Shown in pieces: positions 1-9,109 of a DNA stretch of 64,000 nt. This DNA comes from JAGRGG01 sp965217265. GTDB taxonomy: Bacteria > Pseudomonadota > Alphaproteobacteria > Geminicoccales > Geminicoccaceae. Below the pieces are notes generated by a model. That model saw nothing but the letters and a program-made list of their open reading frames with translations, was not told the origin of the DNA and made no database searches. A program made the position numbers and the translations under genes. The stretch is from positions 124,001 to 188,000 of the forward strand of contig CBDCHP010000011.1 in the NCBI GenBank assembly GCA_965217265.1. Reading direction: 5' to 3'. Within the stretch, counting starts at the first letter, position 1, and each line of letters starts with the position of its first letter.

Positions 1-1482
1 GTCGGCGGGGTCGCGCCGACGATCGCGCTGGCAAACCGCATCGACGGCGAGATCATCGACCAGGAGGGGCCGCCGTTCGCGTTCCCCGAGCGCCCGGGTC
101 TGCCAATCCGCGGCGAGGGCCAGCTGGTGCCCGAGGCCCAGATCAACGGCGTCGATCAGGCGAACCTGACCCTCGACGCGCCGCGCGAGGTCGAGGTGAC
201 GCTCCAGTCCGAGACGTCGCGCTCGGTCGACAGCCTGCTCGTCTACGACATCGGCGACGACGGGGCGATGACGAACGTCCGCACCGTCTTCGCCGGGATG
301 AACACGCCGGGTCAGGTCCATTTCGGGCCGGGCCAGACGACGCCCGGCACGACGGCCTCGCTCGGCGTCGTCGGCGCCGGCACGCAGTTGGGCTTCGTCC
401 TCGTCAACGACGGCGAGCGCGACTACGGCGATTTGTTCGGGGCCGGGCGCTTCGAGTTGCGCTCGGGCGAGGGGCCGGGCGTCGCCAGGAATACCGACGA
501 GGCCCCGCCGCGCCTCGTCCACGTCGCCCCCGACGGCACCGAGACGGTGCTCGACGAGCGGCTCTACTTCACCGCCGACGACTCGCAGGACACCGACAAC
601 AACAACGCGCTGCATCCCGACGGGCTCGGCCACCTCGTCTCGGGCGTCGAGGGCAGCAGCCTCGTCATCGGCTTCGAGGACGGCGAGGGGCCGGCGAACC
701 GGCTCGGCACCGGCTACGACCGCGACTTCAACGACGCGGTGATCGCCGTCGATTACGGCGAACCCGAGGGCAGCGGCGGCGACAGGATCGTCCGGCTCGA
801 CATGGATCTGGCGGCGCAGATCGCCGACCCGGACAGCACGACGATGACGGGGGGCGTCGTCCTCCTCGCCGAGGGCGAGGCCGGCGACCGGCTGCGCCTG
901 CCGGACGGCGTGCTGGACGGCACCAACATCACCGTCGAGCCGGTCGGGGCCGAGCGGATCGCGTTCAGCGGCGCCGACAGCATCGCCAACTACGAGAAGG
1001 CGATGAGTGCGGTGAACCTCGTCCTCGACCCGAACGACCCGGGGGCGGGTACGCGGACGATCGAGGCCAATGTCACCGACGACAGCGGCCTGGAGAGCAA
1101 CACTGCCCGGACGACGATCGCCATCGCCCCGCCGGGTGACGACAACACCCCGCCGGGCGACGGCGGACCCGTGGTCGCGGCGGACGACTTCGTGCCGTTG
1201 ACGCTGGATGGCGGCGGCGACGACCCGCGCGGGGGCGGGGCGCCGCGCGGCGACGATGGCGGGGCGGGCGGCGACCGTCTGGCGCTGAACAACGTCTTTC
1301 AGGGCGGGGGCGAGCTTCACTTCGAGCCCGCCGCCGCCAACAACGATGGGGCCGCGAACGACGCCGGGCCCGCCGCCAAGGCGGGGGGCCCCGAGATCGT
1401 CTTCGCCGACGCGCCCAACCTCGTCAGTCCGGCGGCGCTCGGCCTGGAGCCGCCGCAGCACTCGGACGGCGCCACGTCCTGA
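1..1482 (+). CDS. DUF4114-type surface or secreted protein, 3' part
   Basis: The reading frame is already open at base 1, so only the C-terminal ~493 residues are present. The centre carries the hallmark of DUF4114 domains, an acidic aromatic stretch containing GTGYDRDFNDAVIAVDYG (window residues ~237-255), preceded by a Phe-rich beta region that mentions heat of 'LGFVLVNDGERDYG' type. Around residues 265-370 is a cadherin-like beta-sandwich region (MTGGVVLLAEGEAGDRL, then an NYEKAMSAVNLVLDP stretch). The last ~120 residues are Gly/Asp/Ala-rich low complexity without a membrane segment. DUF4114 proteins are generally large extracellular, calcium-binding or adhesin-like proteins, so a cell-surface role is inferred. 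The following ThDP gene starts 29 bp downstream on the same strand. Confidence 0.75.
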   Translation, partial: VGGVAPTIALANRIDGEIIDQEGPPFAFPERPGLPIRGEGQLVPEAQINGVDQANLTLDAPREVEVTLQSETSRSVDSLLVYDIGDDGAMTNVRTVFAGMNTPGQVHFGPGQTTPGTTASLGVVGAGTQLGFVLVNDGERDYGDLFGAGRFELRSGEGPGVARNTDEAPPRLVHVAPDGTETVLDERLYFTADDSQDTDNNNALHPDGLGHLVSGVEGSSLVIGFEDGEGPANRLGTGYDRDFNDAVIAVDYGEPEGSGGDRIVRLDMDLAAQIADPDSTTMTGGVVLLAEGEAGDRLRLPDGVLDGTNITVEPVGAERIAFSGADSIANYEKAMSAVNLVLDPNDPGAGTRTIEANVTDDSGLESNTARTTIAIAPPGDDNTPPGDGGPVVAADDFVPLTLDGGGDDPRGGGAPRGDDGGAGGDRLALNNVFQGGGELHFEPAAANNDGAANDAGPAAKAGGPEIVFADAPNLVSPAALGLEPPQHSDGATS

Positions 1483-1511
1483 CCCCCCCGCCGCCGCAAG
1501 TCCCCGACGCC

Positions 1512-3233
1512 GTGAGCCCGCCGGGCGACGCCCCGGCGGAGGGCATGACGGCGGGCGGCGCCCTGCTGGCGCGGCTCAAGGCCGTCGGGGTCGACTACCT
1601 GTTCGCCAATTCGGGCACCGACTTCCCGCCGATCATCGAGGGGCTGGCCGAGGCCGCCGCCAAGGACGTGCCGCTGCCGCAAGCACTCGTCATGCCGCAC
1701 GAGAGCGCGGCACTCGGCATGGCGCACGGCTACGCGCTTAGCTCCGGCCAAGCGCAGGCCGTCATGCTGCACACCAACGTCGGGCTCGCCAACGGTGCCG
1801 CGGGTGCGATCAACGCCGCGACCGACGGCGTGCCGATGCTGTTGTTCTCCGGCCGCACCCCCCTCACCGAGCGCGGCCGGTTCGGCGCCCGCACCGTCCC
1901 GATCGGCTGGGGCCAGGAGATGCGCGACCAGACGGCGCTGGTGCGCGAGGCGGCGAAGTGGGACTACGAACTGCGCTACCCCGAGCAGGCCCCCGAGGCC
2001 GTCGACCGCGCCCACGCCATCGCGCAGAGCACGCCCAAGGGCCCCGTCTATGTCGGCCTGCCGCGCGAGGTTCTGTGCGCGCCCTGCCCGGCCGAAGCCC
2101 TCGCCAAACCCGTTGCCATGAACCCGGCGCGGACGGCGCCGCACCCGGCCGACGTCGAACGGGCGGCGGAATGGCTGGCGGGCGCCGAACGGCCGCTGAT
2201 CGTCGCCCAGCGCGGCGCCGGGTCGCCGGCGGGCGAGGCGGTCCTGGCGGGGATGGCCCTGGACTGGGCGCTGCCGGTCTCGCAGTATTGGGCGACCCGG
2301 CAGGCGCTGGCGACGACGCACCCGATGCACGTCGGCCCCGACGTTGGCGCTTGGGTCGAGGCCGCCGACGTCGTCCTGGTCCTGGACGGGCTCAGCCCCT
2401 GGTCGCCGCGCGACGCGACACCGCCGGCCGGCTGCCGGGTGATCCAGGCGGGGCCCGACCCGCTGCGGCAACGCTTCCCGGTGCGCAACTTCGCCGCCGA
2501 CCTCGCGCTGCCCGGCGAGACCGAGGACGTGCTGGCGATGCTATCGGGGGCGCTGGCGGCGCGCCGTGCCGGGGCGGAGGCGAGGATCGCCGAACGCCGC
2601 GCCCGCGTCGCCGAACGGGCAAAAGCCTACTGGCGCGACGCCGACGAGGCGGCGCAAGCCGGGTCGGGCGCCCCGATGCGCAAGGCGTGGGTCGGGCGCT
2701 GCTTGGCCGAGATCGTCAACCGGGAGGACGCGCAAGTCACCTCGGAATTGGGCGCTCCCTTGGCCTCGATGGCGCTGGAGCGCGCCGGCGTCTACTTCCA
2801 GGAGCCGCACTCGGGCGGCCTCGGCTGGGCCTTTCCCTGCGCCTTGGGCCTCAAGCTGGCGCAAAGGGAGCGGCTGATCGTCGCCACGATGGGCGACGGC
2901 TCGTACATCTTCGCCAACCCCGTCGCCTGCCACCAGATCGCCCGCGCGCACGACCTGCCGGTCCTGGTCCTCGTCCTCAACAACGCCGAGTGGGGGGCCG
3001 TGCGCGCGTCGGTCCTCGACCTCTACCCCGACGGTTACGCCGCCCGCGCCAACGTTGTGCCGCTCACCTCGCTCGCCCCCGCCCCCGACTTCGCCGCCAT
3101 CGCCCGCGCCGCCGGCGCCCACGCCGAGCGCGTCGAGGACGGCGCGGCGTTGCCGGCGGCGCTGGAGCGCGCTGTTGAGGTTGTAAAGCGCGAGCGACGG
3201 ACGGCGCTGCTGGATCTGGCGATCGGGGGGTGA
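1512..3233 (+). CDS. ThDP-dependent decarboxylase/acetolactate-synthase-like enzyme
   Basis: 573 aa from a GTG start; an ATG 11 codons further in is an alternative. Three ThDP-enzyme domains are visible: the N-terminal Pyr domain with the activating Glu in MPHESAALGMAHGYAL (~residues 61-76), a middle domain, and the C-terminal PP domain with the cofactor motif GDGSYIFANP (~460) followed about 28 residues later by LNNAEWG. This is the benzoylformate decarboxylase/acetolactate synthase superfamily. It lacks the sulfoacetaldehyde acetyltransferase signature as I know it, and no small regulatory subunit is nearby, so acetolactate synthase proper is unlikely. Substrate unknown; a 2-oxo-acid decarboxylase or ligase is the best general call. 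It stands alone between a surface protein and a convergent AT-rich gene. Confidence 0.8.
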   Translation: MSPPGDAPAEGMTAGGALLARLKAVGVDYLFANSGTDFPPIIEGLAEAAAKDVPLPQALVMPHESAALGMAHGYALSSGQAQAVMLHTNVGLANGAAGAINAATDGVPMLLFSGRTPLTERGRFGARTVPIGWGQEMRDQTALVREAAKWDYELRYPEQAPEAVDRAHAIAQSTPKGPVYVGLPREVLCAPCPAEALAKPVAMNPARTAPHPADVERAAEWLAGAERPLIVAQRGAGSPAGEAVLAGMALDWALPVSQYWATRQALATTHPMHVGPDVGAWVEAADVVLVLDGLSPWSPRDATPPAGCRVIQAGPDPLRQRFPVRNFAADLALPGETEDVLAMLSGALAARRAGAEARIAERRARVAERAKAYWRDADEAAQAGSGAPMRKAWVGRCLAEIVNREDAQVTSELGAPLASMALERAGVYFQEPHSGGLGWAFPCALGLKLAQRERLIVATMGDGSYIFANPVACHQIARAHDLPVLVLVLNNAEWGAVRASVLDLYPDGYAARANVVPLTSLAPAPDFAAIARAAGAHAERVEDGAALPAALERAVEVVKRERRTALLDLAIGG

Positions 3234-3276
3234 AGGATAAGCCACAACCACTTTGCGCGATTAGATCTTATTTTAG

Positions 3277-4231
3277 CTAAAACAGCATCAAATCCGGATG
3301 ATCTTTGATTACTTGTTTACTCCAGATATTCGGGGTGAATGCGTCTATAATCGTCTTTATTTTCATGGTATTCCAGCGCTCGAAATGATCGGGGGACAGA
3401 AGAAAATTTTCAACTCGATCGAGGATCAGTTTGGAGAGTTCATATCTCTGGTAGGTGCCGCTGGATGATAAAATGCGATCAAGCGCCTGACGGGCCAAGC
3501 GGGTATCATCCGGGGCATAGGAGAATATTACTTCAGTCGTATCGGGGCTGCTTGGAACTACATTTAATACGCAGCGGACAAGCTCATTTCCGCGCTGAAG
3601 ATTTGCGAAGGAGAAAAGTGATGAAACGGCAATGACTGCTGGCTGCTGATTCAAAGTGATTACGTCATGGTTGAGACTACACCAGTCTGCCGAAGCGATG
3701 AATGAATCAAAATAGTCGTAGCGGTATTGCCAAGTCTCCCATGCTTTAAACATATGCATGGTTGCCTGCATTCCTGCAAAACTACTTGAATCGCTTGAAT
3801 CTAGACCCTGTGTCACACGCCATTTGTAGCCATTTTGTAGTTTTATGCCTGCTTCCATTACTGTATGGAGTTCCCGTGTGACGGAGCGGTAGGCAAGTAG
3901 AAAAAAGCTGCTCCATATCGGTCCGGTCGAACACCCGTGTATCAAGCGCTTTAAATAAGGCATCATCATGGTGACCGCACAGTCCAGAAAACGTGGAGGC
4001 AATCCTTCGCCCGACGCGCCGAAAACAAACCTCTGGTCCAGTATTGACTATCTTCATCTGAGGTGAGATTACATGTCCGTCTTTCTCTAAAAGATCAATT
4101 ACACGAGCGTTCTGGATAGAGTGCGCCCGAATAGGTTTGCTTTCACAACTCATGGATGGTTTGAGACATTTGCCGAATCGCAGATTGTTGATACGGAAGA
4201 ATTGCCCGCGATGATCATCACTCATAGTCAT
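3277..4231 (-). pseudogene. Low-GC hypothetical gene split by a +1 in an A6/T6 run
   Basis: The first 149-codon frame (4231 leftward) and the 241-codon frame ending at 3277 together look like one protein of about 317 aa. The N-terminal part has CLKPSMSCESKPIRAHSIQN and later DGHVIS and ASTFSGLCGHHDDALF, which resemble, from memory, a family of uncharacterised proteins with a Cys/His N-terminal module. Deleting one T from the T6 run (3901-3906) joins MEQLF to LLAYRSVTRELHT in a continuous, plausible helix; as sequenced the frame breaks there. Base composition (about 45% GC) differs sharply from both neighbours, suggesting acquisition from elsewhere. Function unknown. Whether the indel is real or a sequencing error cannot be told from the sequence. 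Confidence 0.6.
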
Positions 4232-4503
4232 GGGCTTAGATTGGCCTTTCTACTATTTTCCTGAACCATTTCAGGTGTTGGCGCTCCCTAACGTCCACAG
4301 GCGCATTGTCGAGTAAAGGGCATTGGACCCTCCGGTCAAGCCGGAGGGTGGACACGGGACGGGCGGGGTTGGTTTCGTGCTGGTCTGACGCTCGATTGCT
4401 GTTGCTTCACGCCCCGGCCCTGAGCCAGGGCCTACATGGTCTCGCGCGAAAACAGCTTATGCGTGTCTCGGCGGCTTGAACCGTTGAGCCCCGGGCTCAA
4501 AGC

Positions 4504-6192
4504 CTACCCCCGACTAGATCGGGGGTCCAAGGCGTGGGCATGTCTTGGGTTATTCAGGGCTTGTTTTGGACTGCGAACAGAGTGGGGAATGGCAGCGGCC
4601 GGCCACCCTGGACCCCGCATCAAGTGCGGGGTGACAAGGTGTAGGTATAGGCGCTTAAGCTTCTTGTCCACCCCCGACTCGATCGGGGGTCCAGGGTGGC
4701 CGGGCCGTACTGCTCCCGAACCACTTCCAATGCCCAAACCGCCCCCAGCCAAACTTGCAAAAAAGAAGAAAAAAAGCCCGCGCGGCGAGCGCACGCGAAG
4801 CGTTCTCACAACAGCCGCGGCAAGGCGAGCGTCAGCCACCGGCAAGCTCAGCAGCAGCCCCACCCGGACGATCTCGGCGGCGAAGAACGGCATCACGCCC
4901 CTGAAGGTGTCGCGCCTCGAGGTGTCCTCGGCGAGGCTCGCGATGATGAAGACGTTGAGGCCGACGGGGGGCGTGATGAGACCGAGTTCGACGACGACCA
5001 AGGCCAGGATGCCGAACCAGATCTTGAGTTCGTCGGGGCCGAGGCCGTAGGCGGCCGTGTCGGCGAGCGCGTACGTGCCGCCGTTGAGGTCGACCAGGAC
5101 CGGCCAGAAGAAGGGCACGACGACGACGATCATCGACAGGCTGTCCATGAAGCAGCCGAGCACGATCAGGATCGCGAGCATCAAGACCAGGATCGTCCAG
5201 GAATCGAGGCCGCTGGCGCCGGCCCAACTCGCCAGCGCCGCGGGCAGGCCCGCCCGGGCGAAGAAGCCCTTCAAGACCTCGGCGCCGAACAGGATGAAGT
5301 AGATCATGCCGCTGGTGACGGCGGTGTCGAGCAGCGAGCGGCCGAGGAGCGGGACCGTCAGCCCCTCGCCGGTGATGAGGCGAAGGGCGAAGCCGTAGAC
5401 CAGGATGATGAAGACGCCGACGCCGGCGGCGGGCGTCGGCGTGAACAGGCCCAGGCCGAGGCCGAGGATGATGGCGCCGAAGATGACGACGACCGGGATC
5501 AGGCGGCGGATCGCGGTGCGGCGCTCATCCGCCGGCATCGGCTCGCCCAAGGGTGCCAAGGCGGGCTTGCGGCGGACGCGCAGCGCGATCACGGCGACGA
5601 AGAAGGCGACGGCGAGCAGGCCCGGCAAGATGGCGGCTTGGAACATCTCGACGATCGAGGCCTCGACGATGATGGCGTAGATCACGAGCGCCACCGAGGG
5701 CGGGATCAGGATGCCGAGCGTGCCGCCGGCGGCGAGCGTGCCGGTGGCGAAGCTGGCGTCGTAGCCCATGCGCCGGAGTTCGGGCAGCGCCACCCGGCCC
5801 ATCGTCGAGGCGGTGGCGAGCGACGAGCCGCACACCGCCCCGAAGCCGGCGCAGGCGCCGATCGCCGCCATCGCCCCTCCCCCGCGCACGCGGCCGATCA
5901 GCGCCTTGACGCCGATGAACAGGTCGCGCGAGAGGTTGGCGTTGGCGGCGAGGAACCCCATCAGGACGAAGAGCGGCACGACCGAGAGGTCGTAGCTGGC
6001 GACGTTGTTCCACAGCAGCGTCTTGAACTGCCTGAGGTAGGGCTCGAAGCGCAGGAACGGGGCGGCGATGCTGAGCGCGTAGTTGCCGCCGATGCCGACC
6101 AGGACCATCGCGAGCCCGACGGGGATGCGCAGGCTCAAGAGGACGAAGAGGACGGCGAAGCCCGCGAGCCCGATCAGCCCGCGCTCGTCCAT
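4504..6192 (-). CDS. dctM: TRAP transporter large permease (DctM), C-terminal frameshift
   Basis: Starts with MDERGLIGLAGF at 6192, overlapping the DctQ stop by ATGA. It has the DctM signature segments: ASYDLSVVPLFVLMGFLA, GFGAVCGSSLATASTMGRVA (~residue 120-140), AGGTLGILIPPS and GLITPPVGLNVFII near the end, with about a dozen hydrophobic helices. After ...GLLLSLPV the frame runs into the palindromic repeat and reads on to 4504 with junk residues. Removing one base of the CC pair at 4836-4837 restores LPVLTLALPRLL followed by TGA at 4806-4808, the expected DctM end (~461 aa). Thus the tail seen here is probably artefactual or mutational. It works with DctQ and DctP as a sodium-dependent organic-acid importer; proximity to pobA suggests an aromatic acid. 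Confidence 0.85.
   Translation of the reverse strand: MDERGLIGLAGFAVLFVLLSLRIPVGLAMVLVGIGGNYALSIAAPFLRFEPYLRQFKTLLWNNVASYDLSVVPLFVLMGFLAANANLSRDLFIGVKALIGRVRGGGAMAAIGACAGFGAVCGSSLATASTMGRVALPELRRMGYDASFATGTLAAGGTLGILIPPSVALVIYAIIVEASIVEMFQAAILPGLLAVAFFVAVIALRVRRKPALAPLGEPMPADERRTAIRRLIPVVVIFGAIILGLGLGLFTPTPAAGVGVFIILVYGFALRLITGEGLTVPLLGRSLLDTAVTSGMIYFILFGAEVLKGFFARAGLPAALASWAGASGLDSWTILVLMLAILIVLGCFMDSLSMIVVVVPFFWPVLVDLNGGTYALADTAAYGLGPDELKIWFGILALVVVELGLITPPVGLNVFIIASLAEDTSRRDTFRGVMPFFAAEIVRVGLLLSLPVADARLAAAVVRTLRVRSPRGLFFFFFASLAGGGLGIGSGSGAVRPGHPGPPIESGVDKKLKRLYLHLVTPHLMRGPGWPAAAIPHSVRSPKQALNNPRHAHALDPRSSRG
4507..4526. repeat. Short GC palindrome (alphaproteobacterial type)
   Basis: CCCCCGACTAGATCGGGGG, an imperfect palindrome of the widespread alphaproteobacterial intergenic type (GC arms around ACTTGAT). 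Relatives in this window lie at 4607-4637, 4661-4700, 53054-53090, 54105-54143 and 55801-55831. Confidence 0.6.
4607..4637. repeat. Short GC palindrome
   Basis: GACCCCGCATCAAGTGCGGGG with flanking CTG/TGACAA, the opposite orientation to the copy at 4661-4700. Same family as 4507-4526. Confidence 0.65.
4661..4700. repeat. Short GC palindrome
   Basis: CCCCCGACTCGATCGGGGG followed by TCCAGGGTGGCCG, the classical extended flank of this repeat family. Confidence 0.65.
4751..4808. repeat. Half copy of the 130-150-bp palindromic element
   Basis: Only the right arm is present: an A-rich tract, then CCCGCGCGGCGAG and CGCACGCGAAGCGTTC. Its outer end contains TCA (TGA on the minus strand, 4806-4808), which would be the natural stop of the adjoining TRAP permease gene if its frame were intact. 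Confidence 0.75.
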
Positions 6193-6710
6193 CAAGCCGG
6201 CCCCGCCGCGGCCGGTTCGGCGGGATCGGGATCGACCAGCATAGCGATCGCGGCCAAGGCCCAGAGCACGAGCGAGACGAGGCCGGGGAGGTAGAACGGC
6301 CACTCCGCCCAGCCGAGCACGCGCGAGACGGCGCCGTCGGCCCTGGTTTCCAGCATCCCGAACCACATCCAATAGGCGAGGAAGAGGGCGAGGCCGGCCA
6401 TCAAGGCGAGCGAGAGCCGGTCCAGGAACGCCTGCGCCTTGACCGGCAGCCGCTCGACGAACAGGTCGACGCCGACGTGGCCGCGGCGGAGTTGGCAGTA
6501 GGGAAACAGCATCAGCGCCGCCGAGCTGATCGTGACGCGGACGAAGTCCTCGTAGCCGGCCAGGATCGCGACCGAGCCGCCCCAGGCGCCGGCGGCGCGG
6601 TCGAGCGCGATGGCGCCGACGTTGAAGGCGGTGACGAGGACGATGGCGAGGAGGCCGAGGCCCCCGAGCAGCGCCCAGGCCGCCGCCGTCCGTTCGAGGA
6701 TGGCGCGCAC
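6192..6710 (-). CDS. dctQ: TRAP transporter small permease (DctQ)
   Basis: 172 aa with four hydrophobic helices, as usual for DctQ. The conserved region is ISSAALMLFPYCQLRRGHVG followed by VDLFVERLP, matching the DctQ pattern of a helix, then a short charged loop with a GHV/VD core. It overlaps dctM by four bases and lies 6 bp after the dctP stop, so the three are one operon transcribed away from pobA. It anchors the membrane complex; substrate specificity comes from the periplasmic DctP. Confidence 0.85.
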   Translation of the reverse strand: MRAILERTAAAWALLGGLGLLAIVLVTAFNVGAIALDRAAGAWGGSVAILAGYEDFVRVTISSAALMLFPYCQLRRGHVGVDLFVERLPVKAQAFLDRLSLALMAGLALFLAYWMWFGMLETRADGAVSRVLGWAEWPFYLPGLVSLVLWALAAIAMLVDPDPAEPAAAGPA

Positions 6711-6716
6711 CCCCGC

Positions 6717-7751
6717 CTACTCGGTGTGCGCCTCGACCGCCCCGCGCGCGGCGTCGACCAGGGCCTGCCCGTCGATGCCCTCGGCCGTGACCTCCTCGAC
6801 CCAGCCGTCGACCACCTCCCGACCCTTGGCGTCGAAGGCCTGCATCGCCTCGGGGGTCAACGCGATGATCTCGTTGCCGGCCTCCTCGACCGCATCGCGG
6901 CCGGGGATCTCGCTCGCGTCGAAGACGCCGCCGATCCAGCCCGCGATCTCGGCCCCCGAGTTGGCGTCGATGACGGCCTTGAGATCATCGGGCAGACCCT
7001 CGTAGCGCTCCTTGTTCATGACGTAGGCGAAGACCGAGGTGCCAAAGCGTGTGTCGTCGGGGCCGGTGATCGAGTACTGGGTCAGTTCCTGCACCTTCAA
7101 GGCCGGCACCACCTCGAAGGGGATCAGGGCGCCGTCGACGACGCCCTTCGAGAGCGCCTGCGGCAGTTCCGGCACCGGCATCCCCACCGGCTGCGCTCCC
7201 CAGGCGCCGATCAGGAGGGCGCCGGTGCGCGATGGGATGCGCAGCTTCTGGCCCTTCAGGTCGTCGAGCGCCGCCACCTCGTCGTCGATCGTGTGCAGCG
7301 CCTGCCCGGCGTGGGTGTGGATCAGGATCGGGTGGACGTCGGCGAAGTCTTCCGCGATCAGATCGAACGTGTCCTGGATCGCGAGCGTCGTCGCCTCAGC
7401 ACTGTTCTTGTGGATCGTCGGCAGTTCGAAGACCTCCGCGCGCGGGAACACGCCCGGCGTGTAGCCGATCAGCGTCCAGACGATGTCGGCAAGCCCGTCG
7501 CGCGCCTGGCCGTAGAGTTCGGGCGGGGCACCCCCCATCGCCATCGCCGGGAAGATCTCGACGGCGATGCGCCCCCCCGACTGCTCCTCGACCCGCTCGG
7601 CCCAGGGCTGTATGAAGCGGGTGTGCGCCGGCGAGTTGGGGCCTAAGAAATGGTGCACGGTGAGGGTCACTTCCGCATCCTGCGCCCTCGCCCCCGCGAC
7701 GACGAGGGCGCTCAAGAACAGGCCGGTCACGGCCCCGCGCACGATCTTCAT
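6717..7751 (-). CDS. dctP: TRAP periplasmic solute-binding protein (DctP)
   Basis: 344 aa from ATG at 7751, chosen because GGGAGG lies just upstream and the N-terminus MKIVRGAVTGLFLSALVVAG is a clean signal peptide cleaved after ARA. Family marks include VTLTVHHFLGPNSPAH at the mature N-terminus, the GMPVPELPQALSKGVVDGAL ligand-domain motif (~residue 190-210) and DDLKGQKLRIPSR, which carries the arginine that normally clamps the ligand carboxylate. First gene of the dctPQM operon, divergent from pobA across 188 bp; a role in uptake of 4-hydroxybenzoate or a related aromatic acid is an inference from this arrangement. Confidence 0.85.
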   Translation of the reverse strand: MKIVRGAVTGLFLSALVVAGARAQDAEVTLTVHHFLGPNSPAHTRFIQPWAERVEEQSGGRIAVEIFPAMAMGGAPPELYGQARDGLADIVWTLIGYTPGVFPRAEVFELPTIHKNSAEATTLAIQDTFDLIAEDFADVHPILIHTHAGQALHTIDDEVAALDDLKGQKLRIPSRTGALLIGAWGAQPVGMPVPELPQALSKGVVDGALIPFEVVPALKVQELTQYSITGPDDTRFGTSVFAYVMNKERYEGLPDDLKAVIDANSGAEIAGWIGGVFDASEIPGRDAVEEAGNEIIALTPEAMQAFDAKGREVVDGWVEEVTAEGIDGQALVDAARGAVEAHTE

Positions 7752-7854
7752 GATGCCTCCCGCGATTGCACTTACGTCTGATTGCGGCGGAGTATGGGCG
7801 AGGCGGGCGTCGATGCCAACCGCGCGTTCGCCGATTCGAGGCGGCGGGTGCGTA

Positions 7855-7896
7855 GCGGGGGATGGATATAAAATCCCTGTTTCCCATTCCCCCGCC
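7855..7896. promoter_or_regulatory. Candidate operator hairpin in the pobA/dctP divergent region
   Basis: GCGGGGGATGG and CCATTCCCCCGC face each other around an AT-rich centre (ATATAAAATCCCTG). The position, 44 bp upstream of pobA and between two divergent operons, would suit a regulator site. No cognate regulator gene is adjacent, so this is only a candidate. Confidence 0.3.
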
Positions 7897-7939
7897 GCCT
7901 GCCTAAGCTCTGATCGAGGCAAGGAGGGCGTAAGAGACC

Positions 7940-9109
7940 ATGCGCGTGCGGGTGTGCATCATCGGCGGCGGGCCGGCGGGGCTGCTGCTCGGCCAACTGC
8001 TGCTGCGGGCCGGGATCGACAACGTCGTCCTGGAGCGGCGCCCGCGCGACTACGTCCTCGCCCGCATCCGCGCCGGCGTCTTGGAGCAGGGCACCGTCGC
8101 CATGCTGCGCGAGGCCGGCGTGGGCGGGCGCATGGCGCGCGAGGGCTTCGTCCACGAGGGCGTCTACCTCGCCGCCAGCGGCCGGCGGATCCGGATCGAC
8201 TTCAAGCGCCTCGTCGACAGCACGGTCATGGTCTACGGCCAGACCGAGGTGACCAAGGACCTCTACGACGCCCGCGACGCCATGGGCGGCGCCACCGTGC
8301 ACGAGGCGGCGGACGTGCGCCCGCACGACGTCGCGGGGGAAAAGCCCTACGTCACCTACCAAGCCGGCGGCACCACGCACCGGGTCGACTGCGACTACGT
8401 CGCCGCCTGCGACGGCTACTACGGCGTCGGGCGCCAGACGATCCCGGCCGAGCGTTTGATCGTCCACGAGCAGGTCTACCCGTTCGGCTGGCTCGGCGTC
8501 TTGAGCGAGACGCCCCCCGTCTCGCACGAGCTGATCTACGCCAACCACGCACGCGGCTTCGCGCTCTGCTCGATGAGGAACGAGCACCTGAGCCGCTACT
8601 ACGTCCAGTGCCCCTTGAGCGACGAGGTCGAGGCGTGGCCGGACGCGCGCTTTTGGGACGAACTGCGCGCCCGCCTGCCGGACGAGGCCGCGGAAACGCT
8701 CGTCACCGGCCCGTCGATCGAGAAGAGCATCGCGCCGCTCCGCTCCTTCATCGCCGAGCCGATGCGCTTTGGCCGCCTGTACCTCGCCGGCGACGCCGCC
8801 CACATCGTCCCGCCCACGGGCGCCAAGGGCCTCAACCTCGCCGTCTCCGACGTCTACTACCTGTCCAACGCCCTGATCGGGCACTACAACGACGGCGACG
8901 ACGACGGGCTGGCGCACTACGCCGAGCGGGCGCTCGCCCGCGTCTGGAAGGCGTCGCGCTTCTCCTGGTGGATGACCAAGACCCTGCACCGCTTCCCCGA
9001 CACCGACGAGTTCAACCAGCGAATGCAAGAGACCGAGATCGACTACCTCGCCGCCTCGCCGCGAGCGCAGGCGGCGATGGCGGAGAACTACGTTGGGCTG
9101 CCGTATTAA
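7940..9109 (+). CDS. pobA: 4-hydroxybenzoate 3-monooxygenase
   Basis: 389 aa, the usual PobA length. FAD-binding GGGPAGLLLG is at residues ~9-18, the second motif DG-Y-GVGRQ near 155-165, and the FAD/flavin-pocket GDAAHIVPPTGAKGLN at ~286-301. The C-terminus NYVGLPY retains the tyrosine that takes part in substrate deprotonation in characterised PobA. The enzyme uses NADPH and oxygen to make protocatechuate, which feeds the pca operon at 9.6-13.4 kb. SD-like GGAGG precedes the ATG. The stop codon TAA is the first triplet of the palindromic element that follows. Confidence 0.95.
   Translation: MRVRVCIIGGGPAGLLLGQLLLRAGIDNVVLERRPRDYVLARIRAGVLEQGTVAMLREAGVGGRMAREGFVHEGVYLAASGRRIRIDFKRLVDSTVMVYGQTEVTKDLYDARDAMGGATVHEAADVRPHDVAGEKPYVTYQAGGTTHRVDCDYVAACDGYYGVGRQTIPAERLIVHEQVYPFGWLGVLSETPPVSHELIYANHARGFALCSMRNEHLSRYYVQCPLSDEVEAWPDARFWDELRARLPDEAAETLVTGPSIEKSIAPLRSFIAEPMRFGRLYLAGDAAHIVPPTGAKGLNLAVSDVYYLSNALIGHYNDGDDDGLAHYAERALARVWKASRFSWWMTKTLHRFPDTDEFNQRMQETEIDYLAASPRAQAAMAENYVGLPY

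Larger units (their letters stand above)
4232..4750. other. Non-coding stretch with short palindromic repeats
   Basis: No convincing gene is seen between the AT-rich gene and the TRAP permease, although the frameshifted permease frame nominally reads through its left part. The stretch holds several short palindromes: CCCTCCGG-TCAAG-CCGGAGGG at 4328-4348, a copy around 4507-4526, one at 4607-4637 and one at 4661-4700. Confidence 0.6.

Noticed and set aside
1512..3233. Sulfoacetaldehyde acetyltransferase (Xsc), which would fit the sulfonate theme
   Set aside because: The N-terminus and motifs do not match Xsc as I know it, and it is far from the hps/suy genes without pta.
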